A stretch of DNA of 12,727 nucleotides from CAZHTS01 sp964535315 (GCA_964535315.1 CAZHTS010000116.1:1-12727), one strand, 5' to 3'. Shown: positions 1-8,060, counted from the first letter of the stretch. The notes: generated by a model not told the origin, from the letters alone. Numbers and translations are program-made.

Positions 1-623
1 ATCATCAGATCCTGACCCGACTTGCGCAGTTCCCAGCACTTGTCGAAGATTTCTTTGACGTTTGATTCGCTGCCGGGGGTGGCAATCACTTCGCTGGCGA
101 TCTTGGACAACCACTGGAAGCGTTCCTTGCTCATCCCTTCGGGCAGGATGGCGATCGACTCGCAGCCCAACAGAGCCGAGTCATAGGCGCCGCCGCGGCA
201 GTAGTTACCGGTCGAAGGCCACACCGCCTTCTGCGTGGTGGGGTCGAACTGACCGGTCACCAGGCGAGGCACCAGGCAGCCGAAGGCCGCGCCCACTTTG
301 TGCGCGCCGGTGGGGAACCACTTGCCGATCATCGCCACCACCCGCGCCGGCGTGCCGGTCAGGCTGCTGGGCAGCTCGATGAAATTGGGCTGGCCATAAC
401 CGCCGCCCCGGGCCGTCTGTTCGTTCTTCCAGCTGATGCGGAAGAGGTTGCGTGGGTGCACGTCCCACAAACCGATCGAACGCAGTTCCTCTTTGATCTT
501 GGCGGGGATGAGATCCGGGTTTTTCATCTGTGCAAAGGTAGGAACGATAATATTGCGCTCCCGGGCTCGTTGTACCGTACGCTGTAATCGGTCTTCATGC
601 ATGGTTAAATCGATGCGTGCCAT
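1..623 (-). CDS. Uncharacterised PLP-dependent fold-type II enzyme (CysK/TrpB-like), N-terminal part, cut by window edge
   Basis: This open frame runs from an ATG at 623 off the left end of the window: 207 codons plus two bases, no stop. The product looks like a pyridoxal-phosphate enzyme of the tryptophan synthase beta/cysteine synthase superfamily. Residues 105-111 (TGAHKVG) resemble the TrpB GAHK segment, so Lys109 is the likely Schiff-base lysine. Residues 137-146 (STGNYCRGGA) correspond to the phosphate/carboxylate-binding S-x-GN loop of this fold. The start is chosen because AAGGAG lies just upstream. The preceding glycosyltransferase gene stops at 634, only 10 bp away, and its TAA lies within the Shine-Dalgarno region, so the two are probably translationally coupled. 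I do not recognise a characterised subfamily. It does not resemble the YgeX diaminopropionate ammonia-lyase sequence as I know it. The reaction is unknown; a beta-elimination or beta-replacement on an amino acid is an inference from fold only. Confidence 0.85.
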   Translation of the reverse strand, partial: MARIDLTMHEDRLQRTVQRARERNIIVPTFAQMKNPDLIPAKIKEELRSIGLWDVHPRNLFRISWKNEQTARGGGYGQPNFIELPSSLTGTPARVVAMIGKWFPTGAHKVGAAFGCLVPRLVTGQFDPTTQKAVWPSTGNYCRGGAYDSALLGCESIAILPEGMSKERFQWLSKIASEVIATPGSESNVKEIFDKCWELRKSGQDLM

Positions 624-633
624 TGGTATCTCC

Positions 634-1593
634 TTACTCCTGTTTCTGTTCAAGTTGTTTCGTTTCAGAGGGCGCCTCGCTAACAATGTAGAGCGGCCGC
701 CCCTTCACTTCATCATAAATTCGCCCCAGGTATTCCCCCAGGATACCCAGCGAGATCAACTGCACCCCACCCAGGAACAACACGGCCACCAGGGTGGTTG
801 CCTGTCCAAAAAATGCCTGTTCCCCGGTCAACAGACGCATCAGCGCCACCACCGGGATGGCCAGGATGCTGATCCCGGCCGACACAAAACCCACGTAGGT
901 CGCCAACTGCAGCGGGAAGTACGAGAAGCCGGTGATGGCGTTCAACGCCAGCATCACCATCTTCTTCAGCGGGTACTTGGTGACCCCGGCATAGCGTGCC
1001 TTGCGGCTGTACGGCACCCCTACCTGCTTGAACCCCACCCACGCAGCCATCCCGCGCAAGAAGCGATGGCGCTCGCGCATACGGTTCATCACATTGACCA
1101 CGCTGCGATCGAGCAGGCGGAAATCGCCCGTATCCAGCGGAATCTTGACGTCGGTAATGCGGTAGATCAGCCGGTAGAAGGCTGAAGCCGTGGCCAGTTT
1201 GAACCAGCTTTCGCCCTCGCGCTCCGCCCGCACCGCATACACCACCTGGTAGCCCTCACGCCATTTGGCGATCAGATCCAGGATCACTTCGGGCGGGTCC
1301 TGCAGGTCGGCGTCGATGATCACCACCGCCTGGCCGCGGCTGTAATCCAACCCGGCCGTCACAGCAATCTGGTGACCGAAATTGCGGGCAAAGATCACCG
1401 GGCGCACGCGTTCGTCCTGCTCGGCCATCTTGCGGATGATATCGGTCGAGCCGTCGCGCGAGCCGTCGTCCACCAGCACCAGTTCCCACGGTTCCTGCGT
1501 TGAATCCATCACCTCGGCCACGCGCCGGAGGAGTTCGTCGAGACAGCCTGCTTCATTGAAAACCGGCGCAATGATCGTAAAGGTGGGTTGCAT
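634..1593 (-). CDS. Family 2 glycosyltransferase, GtrB/DPM1-like (polyprenyl-phosphate glycosyltransferase)
   Basis: The 319-residue product fits the usual 310-330 of GtrB-type enzymes, which move a sugar from a nucleotide donor onto undecaprenyl phosphate at the cytoplasmic face of the membrane. It has the GT-A features in order: an N-terminal PVFNE start (10-14), VDDGSRDGS (41-49), the DAD metal/nucleotide motif in DADLQDPPE (94-102), the DTGDFRLLDR segment (154-163) and the GVTKYPL segment (203-209). Two C-terminal membrane helices lie at about 232-254 and 264-287. A charged, glutamine-rich tail ends the protein. A GGAG box stands 6 nt before the ATG. It is 32 bp downstream of the threonine-synthase-like gene and 10 bp upstream of the PLP gene, so it is an operon member. 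A cell-envelope enzyme is unexpected between two PLP enzymes. The sugar donor cannot be read from sequence. Confidence 0.93.
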   Translation of the reverse strand: MQPTFTIIAPVFNEAGCLDELLRRVAEVMDSTQEPWELVLVDDGSRDGSTDIIRKMAEQDERVRPVIFARNFGHQIAVTAGLDYSRGQAVVIIDADLQDPPEVILDLIAKWREGYQVVYAVRAEREGESWFKLATASAFYRLIYRITDVKIPLDTGDFRLLDRSVVNVMNRMRERHRFLRGMAAWVGFKQVGVPYSRKARYAGVTKYPLKKMVMLALNAITGFSYFPLQLATYVGFVSAGISILAIPVVALMRLLTGEQAFFGQATTLVAVLFLGGVQLISLGILGEYLGRIYDEVKGRPLYIVSEAPSETKQLEQKQE

Positions 1594-1625
1594 TGTTCTC
1601 TCCTTGACAAAGCCCCGGGCGAGGC

Positions 1626-2876
1626 CTACCTGCCCAGGAATTTTTTCAACGCGTCCATGCTGGGCTCGATCACCGGCGCAGCGCCGACCGCCTGCATCGC
1701 CGAACGCGTATCTTTGAGCCCGCTGCCGGTGTTCATCACCACCACCGGATCGTCCGGCCCAATCTTGCCTTCTTCCAGCGCCTTGAGCAGCCCGGCGTAA
1801 GCCGTCGAACCGGCCGGTTCGGCAAAGATGCCCACCTTGCCCAGTTCGGCGATGGCCTTGAGGATCGCCTCGTCCGCCACGGTGATATACTCACCGCCCG
1901 TCTGCGTGGCGGCGCGCACGGCGCGCACGCCGTCGCGCGGCAGATCGACCGAGATGCTATCGGCCAGGGTGGTGGCCGCCACCGGCGTGATCGTCTCGGT
2001 GCCGGCAAAGTAGGCGTTGGCAATCGCCGCCGACTGCTCGGACTGAATACCGAAGATGCGCGGCATCTGCTCCAACCAGCCCAGCGCCTGCAAGTCTTTG
2101 AACCCCTTGTGAATGCCCGAGATGATGTTGCCATCCCCAACCGAGACAAACACGCACAACGGTTTGCGGCTGTCTTTCAGCTTGAGCAGCACCGTCTCCC
2201 AGATTTCAAAGGCGGCCGTCTTCTTACCTTCTGCCGTAAACGGGTTGTAGCCCGTGTTGCGGCAGTACCAGCCGAATTCTTGCGCCGCCTGAATGGTCAG
2301 GTCGAAGGCCGAGTCGTAATTGCCGTCCACCAGCATCACCTGGGCGCCAAACACCAGCAGCTGCGCCACTTTGGCGGGCGGCGCCGTCTTGGGCGCAAAA
2401 ATAACCGCCTTCTGATTGACCGCCGCAGCCATGCCCGCCAGCGCCGCCCCGGCGTTGCCGGTCGAGGCCGTCACCACCACTTCGGCGCCGATCTGGCGCG
2501 CCCGCGCCACCACCACCGACGAAGCGCGGTCCTTGAACGAAGCCGTCGGGTTGCGGCCCTCGTCCTTCACCCACAACTGCTTCAGCCCCAGCTTGTCCAT
2601 CAGCCGCGGCGGCGTATAGGTGGGCGTCCAACCCGCCATACGCAGCGGCGTACCCTCGCCGCCCGGGTCAGTGACCGGCAAGAGCGGCAGGTAGCGCCAC
2701 AACGAAGCATCCGTGCGCGAGGTGATGTCTTCCACACGATATTTCCGGCGGATTGCTTCGTAGTCCAACACCACGTCCAGATTGCCGCCGTCGGCCGGGC
2801 AGACGTACGTCACGTCGGTCGGCCCATATTCTTTGCCGCAAAGCGAGCAACGGTACCCTACAAAATTATGTTCCAT
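1626..2876 (-). CDS. thrC: Threonine synthase-like PLP-dependent enzyme
   Basis: The 416-residue product has the layout of bacterial/archaeal threonine synthases with an N-terminal zinc-ribbon-like segment. In the family this enzyme converts O-phosphohomoserine to threonine in the cytosol. Visible motifs are the PLP lysine in TASFKDR (Lys115), the phosphate loop STGNAG (138-143), the glycine loop VGDGNIISG (246-254) and TGSGLKD (383-389), which matches the threonine synthase TGxGLKD signature. The N-terminal ribbon is incomplete: Cys10, Cys13 and Cys26 are present, but the expected fourth Cys is Asp29 (CPADGG instead of CPxCGG). The gene starts 47 bp after the second permease gene, with AAGG just upstream of the ATG, and precedes the glycosyltransferase gene by 32 bp. 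No homoserine pathway gene is nearby, so it may be a paralogue working on another phospho- or ureido-amino acid; that is inference. The family is clear, the substrate less so. Confidence 0.88.
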   Translation of the reverse strand: MEHNFVGYRCSLCGKEYGPTDVTYVCPADGGNLDVVLDYEAIRRKYRVEDITSRTDASLWRYLPLLPVTDPGGEGTPLRMAGWTPTYTPPRLMDKLGLKQLWVKDEGRNPTASFKDRASSVVVARARQIGAEVVVTASTGNAGAALAGMAAAVNQKAVIFAPKTAPPAKVAQLLVFGAQVMLVDGNYDSAFDLTIQAAQEFGWYCRNTGYNPFTAEGKKTAAFEIWETVLLKLKDSRKPLCVFVSVGDGNIISGIHKGFKDLQALGWLEQMPRIFGIQSEQSAAIANAYFAGTETITPVAATTLADSISVDLPRDGVRAVRAATQTGGEYITVADEAILKAIAELGKVGIFAEPAGSTAYAGLLKALEEGKIGPDDPVVVMNTGSGLKDTRSAMQAVGAAPVIEPSMDALKKFLGR

Positions 2877-2909
2877 TCGTCCTTACCTCAACAGATTGAT
2901 CGCTAACCT

Positions 2910-2922
2910 GCCTGTCCCAGGC
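2910..2922 (-). other. Small hairpin between permease and threonine-synthase-like genes
   Basis: A 5-bp GC-rich stem (2910-2914 with 2918-2922) and a 3-nt loop lie directly after the permease stop codon in the 47-bp gap. There is no T-run after it. It is too weak to call a terminator and is most likely read through. Confidence 0.25.
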
Positions 2923-2923
2923 C

Positions 2924-3892
2924 CTACAGCCCACGCTGGCCGCGGATGTACGGCAAACCCAATGCCGCCGGCGACCCCATGCGTTTGCGCATGGCCTCAC
3001 GCGAACCCAGCACCAGCACGATGATGGTGAACGCGTACGGGATCATTTGCAGGAAAAAGCCATAATACGGGTTGTAATAGAAGATGTTGCGCATCCCCAG
3101 GATCATGGTCGGGCCCTGGATATCCAACACCAGACGGCGCAGCGCTCCAAACACGTAGGAACCAAACGCCGCCCGCATCGGGTCCCACTGGGCAAAGATC
3201 ACCAGGCCCACGGCAATCCAGCCCTGCCCGGCAGTGGTCAGTTCGCTGAACCAACCGGGAGAGATTGCCAGGCTGATGGTCGCCCCGGCCAGACCGGCCA
3301 GCAAACCACCCACAAACACATACAGGTAGCGCAGGCCGTACACGTTGATGCCCAACGCATCCGCCGCCGCCGGGTACTCGCCCACCGCCCGCAGATGCAT
3401 GCCCGGGCGGGTGCGATAGATGTAATACCAGCAGGCCGGGAACAACAGGTAGCCCAGGTAAACCATGATGTTCTGGTTGGTGAAGAAGATATCCCCGATC
3501 ACCGGAATCTGGCTCAATACCGGGATGCTAAAGAAAGGCAGCAGCGAAATCGTGCCCGCCTTGCTCAATCCCTCGCCGAACACCAGGCTCAACCCGGTGC
3601 CGAGAAAACTGACCGACAGGCCGCTCACCACCTGGTCGGCCTGCAATTTGATGCTGATGAAGGCGTGCACCTGACTGATCAGGCCCGCCGCCAGCATGGC
3701 CGCCAGCACCCCCAGCCACGGGCTGCCGCTGATCAACGACACGCTCAAACCGGTCATCGCCCCGACCAGCATCATCCCTTCCACCCCCAGGTTGATCACG
3801 CCGGCCCGTTCGCAGAAAATCTCGCCCAGGGTAGCAAACAGCAAGACCGTACCACTGGCAACCCCTGCCTGCAAGACGATTATGAGATCCAT
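2924..3892 (-). CDS. BMP-type (nucleoside) ABC transporter permease, second subunit (NupQ/YufQ-like)
   Basis: This 322-residue polytopic membrane protein belongs to the permease family of RbsC/BMP-type importers. It carries the conserved NLGVEGMM segment (34-41) that follows the first membrane helix in the NupQ/YufQ/RnsD half, and about eight further hydrophobic stretches. With the upstream permease it would form the heterodimeric channel of a nucleoside-type importer, driven by the double-domain ATPase. The ATG at 3892 is 2 bp beyond the stop of the first permease gene, so translation is almost certainly coupled. Length and motif order are normal for the family. The short C-terminal tail (after about residue 300) is basic and would face the cytosol. 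Substrate cannot be deduced from the permease alone. Confidence 0.94.
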   Translation of the reverse strand: MDLIIVLQAGVASGTVLLFATLGEIFCERAGVINLGVEGMMLVGAMTGLSVSLISGSPWLGVLAAMLAAGLISQVHAFISIKLQADQVVSGLSVSFLGTGLSLVFGEGLSKAGTISLLPFFSIPVLSQIPVIGDIFFTNQNIMVYLGYLLFPACWYYIYRTRPGMHLRAVGEYPAAADALGINVYGLRYLYVFVGGLLAGLAGATISLAISPGWFSELTTAGQGWIAVGLVIFAQWDPMRAAFGSYVFGALRRLVLDIQGPTMILGMRNIFYYNPYYGFFLQMIPYAFTIIVLVLGSREAMRKRMGSPAALGLPYIRGQRGL

Positions 3893-3894
3893 GA

Positions 3895-5031
3895 TTATTC
3901 CTCCTCACCCCGACGTACGATACGCACCCGGTAACGCAGCAAGAAGTCGCTGGCGATCAGGCAGACCAGGATGATGCCCTGCACCATCTTGGGGATGCCC
4001 GAAGGCTGGATCTCGCGCCCCGCCAGGATCAATGCCCCGAACAGGATCGAGACCAGGATCACGGCAAACGGGTTCAGTTTGGCCAGCCAGGCCACGATGA
4101 TCCCGGTGAAGCCGTAGCCCGGCGAAATGGCGCCTTGCAGGCGGTGCACCACACCGCTGATCTCAGACATGCCCGCCAACCCGGCCAGCGCGCCCGAGAA
4201 CATCATCACCAGCACCATATGACGGTTAATCGAAATGCCGGCGTATTCGGCTGCCTTGGGGTTATCGCCGATCAGGCGAATCTCGTAGCCCCAGCGGCTG
4301 CGATACAGCACCAGCCACACGATCACGGCAGCGATAATCGCAAATACCAGCCCCAGGTGGGTGGTCATCCCGCTGAAGCCTTTATACTGCGCCGCATACT
4401 CTGAAAGCCGCGGCAGCCAGGCGCTCTTGGGGAAGGTCTTGGTCATCTGAAAACCGCCTTCGGTCCAGATGGCAAAGATAAAGAAGTTGTTCCAGGCCAC
4501 GGCAATATAGTTCAACATCAGGGTCGAGATGATCTCGTTCACCTTCAGTTTTGCCTTGAGGATGCCGGGGATGAAACCCCACAGCGCCCCCAACAGGCTG
4601 CCGGCCAACGCCATCACCAGGATAAACAGCCAGCGCGGCGCCGTCTCGGGCAGGATGGGGATGAGCACCACGGCGCTGGCGCCAAACGCTCCAATGAAGA
4701 ACTGACCCTCAGCGCCAATGTTCCACATGCGCATACGAAAGGCCAGCGAACAGGCCAGGCCGATCAACATCAGCGGGATGGCCTTGACCAGCGTATCGGA
4801 GAAGACACCCCAACTGCCAAACGATGCGTCGGCAATGTGCGCGTACGTCTTCCAGGGATTGCCGCCCACCGCCGCCAGAATAACCGCCGAGATCAACAGG
4901 GCCACCACCACTGCCCCAAAAGAAACCACTGCCGGAAACCACTTCGGCGTTTCATCGAGGCGCGGTTCCACCTGGATGGAAAAGGGTAGCCGGCGGGCAA
5001 GACTCTCACGAGTATTTGAAGATTGACTCAT
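3895..5031 (-). CDS. BMP-type (nucleoside) ABC transporter permease, first subunit (NupP/YufP-like)
   Basis: The 378-residue product has a polar N-terminus of about 30 residues followed by many hydrophobic helices. The NIGAEGQ segment (104-110) is the diagnostic motif of the NupP/YufP/RnsC-type permease. The frame stays open for 34 more codons upstream, but that part is Arg/Asp-rich and lies inside the ATPase gene. I chose the ATG at 5031 because AAGGAG (5045 to 5040) lies 8 nt before it and because the protein then aligns in length with the family. The AAGGAG overlaps the end of the ATPase gene, whose TGA at 5039-5037 is 5 bp before this start, giving tight coupling. It should pair with the downstream permease to form the membrane channel of the importer. 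Confidence 0.93.
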   Translation of the reverse strand: MSQSSNTRESLARRLPFSIQVEPRLDETPKWFPAVVSFGAVVVALLISAVILAAVGGNPWKTYAHIADASFGSWGVFSDTLVKAIPLMLIGLACSLAFRMRMWNIGAEGQFFIGAFGASAVVLIPILPETAPRWLFILVMALAGSLLGALWGFIPGILKAKLKVNEIISTLMLNYIAVAWNNFFIFAIWTEGGFQMTKTFPKSAWLPRLSEYAAQYKGFSGMTTHLGLVFAIIAAVIVWLVLYRSRWGYEIRLIGDNPKAAEYAGISINRHMVLVMMFSGALAGLAGMSEISGVVHRLQGAISPGYGFTGIIVAWLAKLNPFAVILVSILFGALILAGREIQPSGIPKMVQGIILVCLIASDFLLRYRVRIVRRGEEE

Positions 5032-5036
5032 GGCCT

Positions 5037-6629
5037 TCACTCCTTTTGCGGCTCGCCGCTGCCGCCCTTGTGGATCTGCTCCTGCCGCGTGCCGGTCATC
5101 ATCAGGCCGATCTCTTCGACGTTGCCATCGCATACCTCGCCCATGATCTGACCCTCATAGATCACGTACACCCGGTCGCTCAACGCCAGCAGTTCTTCCA
5201 GCTCTTCTGAAACCAGCAAGATGGCCGATCCTGCCTCACGCTGCGCCAGCAGCAGGCGGTGCACACCTTCGATGGCGCCCACATCCAGGCCGCGCGTCGG
5301 CTGCACCGCCACCATCAAGGCCGGGTGGCTGGAAATTTCGCGCGCCAGGATTACCCGCTGCAAATTGCCGCCCGAGAGCAGGCGCACCGGTGTATGCGTT
5401 GAGGGGACGATAATATCGTAGGCGCGCTTGAGTTCCTGAGCGTAATTATCCGCCGCCAGCGCATTGATCATCCAACCGTTGGCAATCGGCGCCCGGGTGT
5501 AATTCTTCATGATCACGTTATCAGTCACGCTTAAGTTGGGCGCAGTCCCAACGTGTGTGCGATCTTCAGGAATGTGTGAAACGCCATAGCGGATGCTGTT
5601 CTTCACCGGCTGGTTGGTAATATCGTTGCCCTGTACCAGAATCTTGCCCTGATCCGCCCGGCGCAAACCGGTAATCACGTCCGCCAGCTCACGCTGGCCG
5701 TTGCCGGCCACGCCGGCCAGCCCCACGATTTCGCCCGAACGGACGTTCAGGCTCAAACCGCGCAGCGCTTTAATGCCCTTATCGTTTTCGGCCCACAGGT
5801 TATCCACCGCCAGCACCACTTCGCCCGTGTGCGGCGGTTTCTTATCCAACGAGAACAACACGTCGCGCCCAACCATCAACCGCGCCAGTTCGTCGCGGGT
5901 GATGCCCTTGACCGGCACACCGGTGGCAGTGACCTTGCCGCGCCGCAGCACCGTCACCCGATCGGCAATCGACATGATTTCCTGTAATTTGTGGCTGATG
6001 AAGATAATCGATTTGCCCTCAGCCACCATTGCCCGTAAGGTTTTAAATAAATCGTCGATTTCAGAAGGAGCCAGAACCGCGGTAGGCTCATCCATAATGA
6101 GGATATTCGCCCCGCGGTACAACATCTTCAGAATTTCAACCCGCTGCTGCTCACCCACCGAGAGCTGCCAGATCTTGGCCCGCGCGTCCACTTCCATGCC
6201 AAAGCGCCGGCTCATCTCGTCCACCTTGCGCTCGTACACCGGCAGATTAAGCCGGAAACGCGGTTCGTCCAGACCCAGCAAAACGTTCTCGGTCACCGTC
6301 TGCGAGGGCACCAGCATGAAGTGCTGGTGGATCATTCCGATCCCGGCCTTGATCGCATCGCGTGGCGAGGTAAAATCGAACGGTTTGCCGTTCACCAGAA
6401 TGGTACCGGCTTCGGGATGATACATCCCGGCCAAAATATTCATCAACGTGCTCTTGCCGGCGCCATTTTCGCCCAGCAGAGCGTGGATTTCGCCGCGCTG
6501 CAATTCAAAGTTGACGTGATCGTTTGCCAGCACACCCGGAAAGCGTTTGACGATCCCACGCATCCGGACGACGACATCCGCTTCGGTCGCACTGGTTACT
6601 TCTTTGGGAATATCACTGACTGGATCCAT
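5037..6629 (-). CDS. BMP-type (nucleoside) ABC transporter ATPase with two nucleotide-binding domains (NupO/YufO-like)
   Basis: The 530-residue product has two fused ABC domains, as in sugar and nucleoside importers of the RbsA/NupO class, and would energise the two permeases at the inner membrane face. Domain 1 has Walker A GENGAGKST (53-61), signature LSVGEQQ (156-162), Walker B LIMDEPTA (177-184) and switch His213. Domain 2 has a degenerate P-loop, AGVAGNGQR (305-313), signature LLSGGNLQ (417-424) and a Walker B whose catalytic Glu is Gln (AVQPTRGLD, 441-449). That asymmetry is normal for this family, where only one site hydrolyses ATP efficiently. The gene follows the binding-protein gene after a 97-bp gap containing a strong hairpin, and its TGA is 5 bp before the first permease. 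GAGG precedes the ATG by 6 nt. Confidence 0.96.
   Translation of the reverse strand: MDPVSDIPKEVTSATEADVVVRMRGIVKRFPGVLANDHVNFELQRGEIHALLGENGAGKSTLMNILAGMYHPEAGTILVNGKPFDFTSPRDAIKAGIGMIHQHFMLVPSQTVTENVLLGLDEPRFRLNLPVYERKVDEMSRRFGMEVDARAKIWQLSVGEQQRVEILKMLYRGANILIMDEPTAVLAPSEIDDLFKTLRAMVAEGKSIIFISHKLQEIMSIADRVTVLRRGKVTATGVPVKGITRDELARLMVGRDVLFSLDKKPPHTGEVVLAVDNLWAENDKGIKALRGLSLNVRSGEIVGLAGVAGNGQRELADVITGLRRADQGKILVQGNDITNQPVKNSIRYGVSHIPEDRTHVGTAPNLSVTDNVIMKNYTRAPIANGWMINALAADNYAQELKRAYDIIVPSTHTPVRLLSGGNLQRVILAREISSHPALMVAVQPTRGLDVGAIEGVHRLLLAQREAGSAILLVSEELEELLALSDRVYVIYEGQIMGEVCDGNVEEIGLMMTGTRQEQIHKGGSGEPQKE
5040..5045 (-). promoter_or_regulatory. Shine-Dalgarno site that fixes the first permease start at 5031
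   Basis: AAGGAG, 8 nt before the ATG at 5031 and overlapping the last codons of the ATPase gene. It argues against the longer frame that begins at 5133. Confidence 0.75.
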
Positions 6630-6680
6630 GCCGCCTCAATCCCTGTTCGAATAAATTCAACCCAAACACGACCCGCTTTT

Positions 6681-6713
6681 CAGGAGGCCAGACCAGGCCG
6701 GCCTGGCCTCCTG
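6681..6713 (-). other. Strong intercistronic hairpin between binding-protein and ATPase genes
   Basis: An 11-bp perfect stem (6681-6691 with 6703-6713) encloses a second perfect 14-bp palindrome (6693-6706), so two alternative GC-rich folds are possible. On the transcribed minus strand it is followed by AAAAG, not a T-run, so it is not a standard intrinsic terminator. Its place, 13 bp after the stop of the highly needed binding-protein gene, suggests partial termination or 3' protection of the upstream message, giving more binding protein than ATPase and permease. That role is inferred from position. Confidence 0.75.
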
Positions 6714-6726
6714 TACAACACAAAAC

Positions 6727-8055
6727 TTATTTCGGCAGTTCGGCGGTGATGCCTTCGGCCCACCAGCGCATGCAGTACTTGCACTCCAATCCAGGGGCTC
6801 CCGGCGGGAACTGATCCAGATCAGCCTGCTTCATCTTCTCGCCCTCGGGCACAACCACGTTACCCTGGTTGTCCTTGATCGGGCCGGCGAAGACGTCGAA
6901 GCGGGTGAATTCGCCCTTGAGCATCTTGGCCAGGGTATCCTTCACCATCTGGATCGTCTCGGCCGGCAGGTCGGCAACGCCCTCGGTCGGGGTCTCGCCT
7001 TCCATGAAGCCGTACAGACCCAGGCCGCCCGTATCGGCGTCAAAGTAGTCCCATCCGGGCTTGTAGGTCTTGTCGATCACGCCCTGGGTAACCTTGGCGT
7101 ACACGGGGCCCCAGTTCCAGTACGGAGCGGTGAGGCAGCGCTTGGCCTTGCACGAGCCGGACCAGTCATAGGTGATGCCCCACTTGTCGCCCTTCTGCGT
7201 GGCAACGTCGGCCGGGGCGGGGGTGTCGGCGCCGGTGTAAACCACGTGCGCGCCCGCATCAAATAACGAAGCCGCAGCTTCCTTCTCTACCACGGGATCG
7301 TGCCAGGTATTGATCCAGCGCACATCCAGGGTGCAGTCCGGGCAGGTCTTGCGCATACCGATCGCAAAAGCGTTGCCCAGGCGCAGTTCTTCGGGGATGG
7401 GGAAGGTCGCCATGTAACCAATCTTGTTCTTGCCATCTTTCTTGGCGCGCGCACCCGCCAGCATACCGGCCAGGTACTTCATATCTTCCATGGCGCCAAA
7501 CAGGTTGCCAAAATTGGTCTGGTTGGATTTGTAACCACTGATGTGGATGTAGGTGATATCCGGGAATTCGGCCGCCACGGTTTCCATGGGATCCATGAAA
7601 CCGAAGGAGGTGCCGAAGATCAGGTTGAAGCCCTTGCGCGACAGGCTGCGGAAGACCTGCTCGGCGTCAGCGCCTTCCGGCACGTTCTCGATGTAGGCAG
7701 TGTGCACGTTGGGAACGTTCTTCTCAACGTAGGTCAGACCATCATAATGAGACTGCGACCAACCACCATCATCATGCGGGCCGATCAGAACGAAAGCGAC
7801 ATTGAACTTACCTTCCTGAACATCCGGGATCTGGAACTTGCCGGCTTCTTCCGGAGCCTTGGTGGGTTCAGCCGCCGGCTGTTCGGGGGCTTTTGTAGCC
7901 TCAGGAGCCTTCGTCGCTTCGGGGGCCTTGGTGGGCTCGGCAGCTTTCGGGGCTTCAGGCGCCTTGGTAGGGGTGGCAGCGGGCGTACAGGCTGCCAACG
8001 CCATCGAAGCAATCAACACGAGCGCGATCACGCGCCAAAGGGTATGCTGTTTCAT
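6727..8055 (-). CDS. BMP-family ABC transporter substrate-binding lipoprotein (nucleoside-type)
   Basis: The 442-residue product begins with a lipoprotein signal: basic start, hydrophobic stretch 9-20 and lipobox LAAC with Cys23 as the lipidation site. A linker (about 24-72) rich in TKAPE repeats separates the membrane anchor from a BMP/PnrA-type periplasmic-binding domain, recognised by PHDDGGWSQSHYDG (93-106), FGTSFGFMD (147-155) and the hinge-like VYTGADTP segment (272-279). Family members such as PnrA and BmpA bind purine nucleosides, so this should deliver a nucleoside or similar ligand to the permeases. Three close cysteine pairs stand out: 238/241, 302/307 and 425/428, possibly disulfides. 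GGAGGAG lies 5 nt before the ATG, one of the best ribosome sites in the window. It is the first gene of the transporter block. Confidence 0.95.
   Translation of the reverse strand: MKQHTLWRVIALVLIASMALAACTPAATPTKAPEAPKAAEPTKAPEATKAPEATKAPEQPAAEPTKAPEEAGKFQIPDVQEGKFNVAFVLIGPHDDGGWSQSHYDGLTYVEKNVPNVHTAYIENVPEGADAEQVFRSLSRKGFNLIFGTSFGFMDPMETVAAEFPDITYIHISGYKSNQTNFGNLFGAMEDMKYLAGMLAGARAKKDGKNKIGYMATFPIPEELRLGNAFAIGMRKTCPDCTLDVRWINTWHDPVVEKEAAASLFDAGAHVVYTGADTPAPADVATQKGDKWGITYDWSGSCKAKRCLTAPYWNWGPVYAKVTQGVIDKTYKPGWDYFDADTGGLGLYGFMEGETPTEGVADLPAETIQMVKDTLAKMLKGEFTRFDVFAGPIKDNQGNVVVPEGEKMKQADLDQFPPGAPGLECKYCMRWWAEGITAELPK
7849..7968 (-). repeat. In-frame TKAPE(A) repeat coding for a lipoprotein linker
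   Basis: Five copies of TKAPE occur at residues 30-34, 42-46, 48-52, 54-58 and 65-69, the middle three as a regular hexamer series. They code for a flexible Pro/Lys/Glu linker after the lipid anchor. Copy number could vary by slippage without breaking the frame. The same kind of linker is common in Anaerolineae lipoproteins as I know them. Confidence 0.85.
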
Positions 8056-8060
8056 TTACA

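Noticed and set aside
3047..3934. Plus-strand open frame of 295 codons
   Set aside because: Antisense shadow of the second permease gene, no motif and Gln/His/Arg-biased.
3895..5133. Longer form of the first permease starting at 5133
   Set aside because: The extra 34 residues are Arg/Asp-rich, overlap the ATPase coding region and lack a ribosome site; the ATG at 5031 has AAGGAG at 8 nt.
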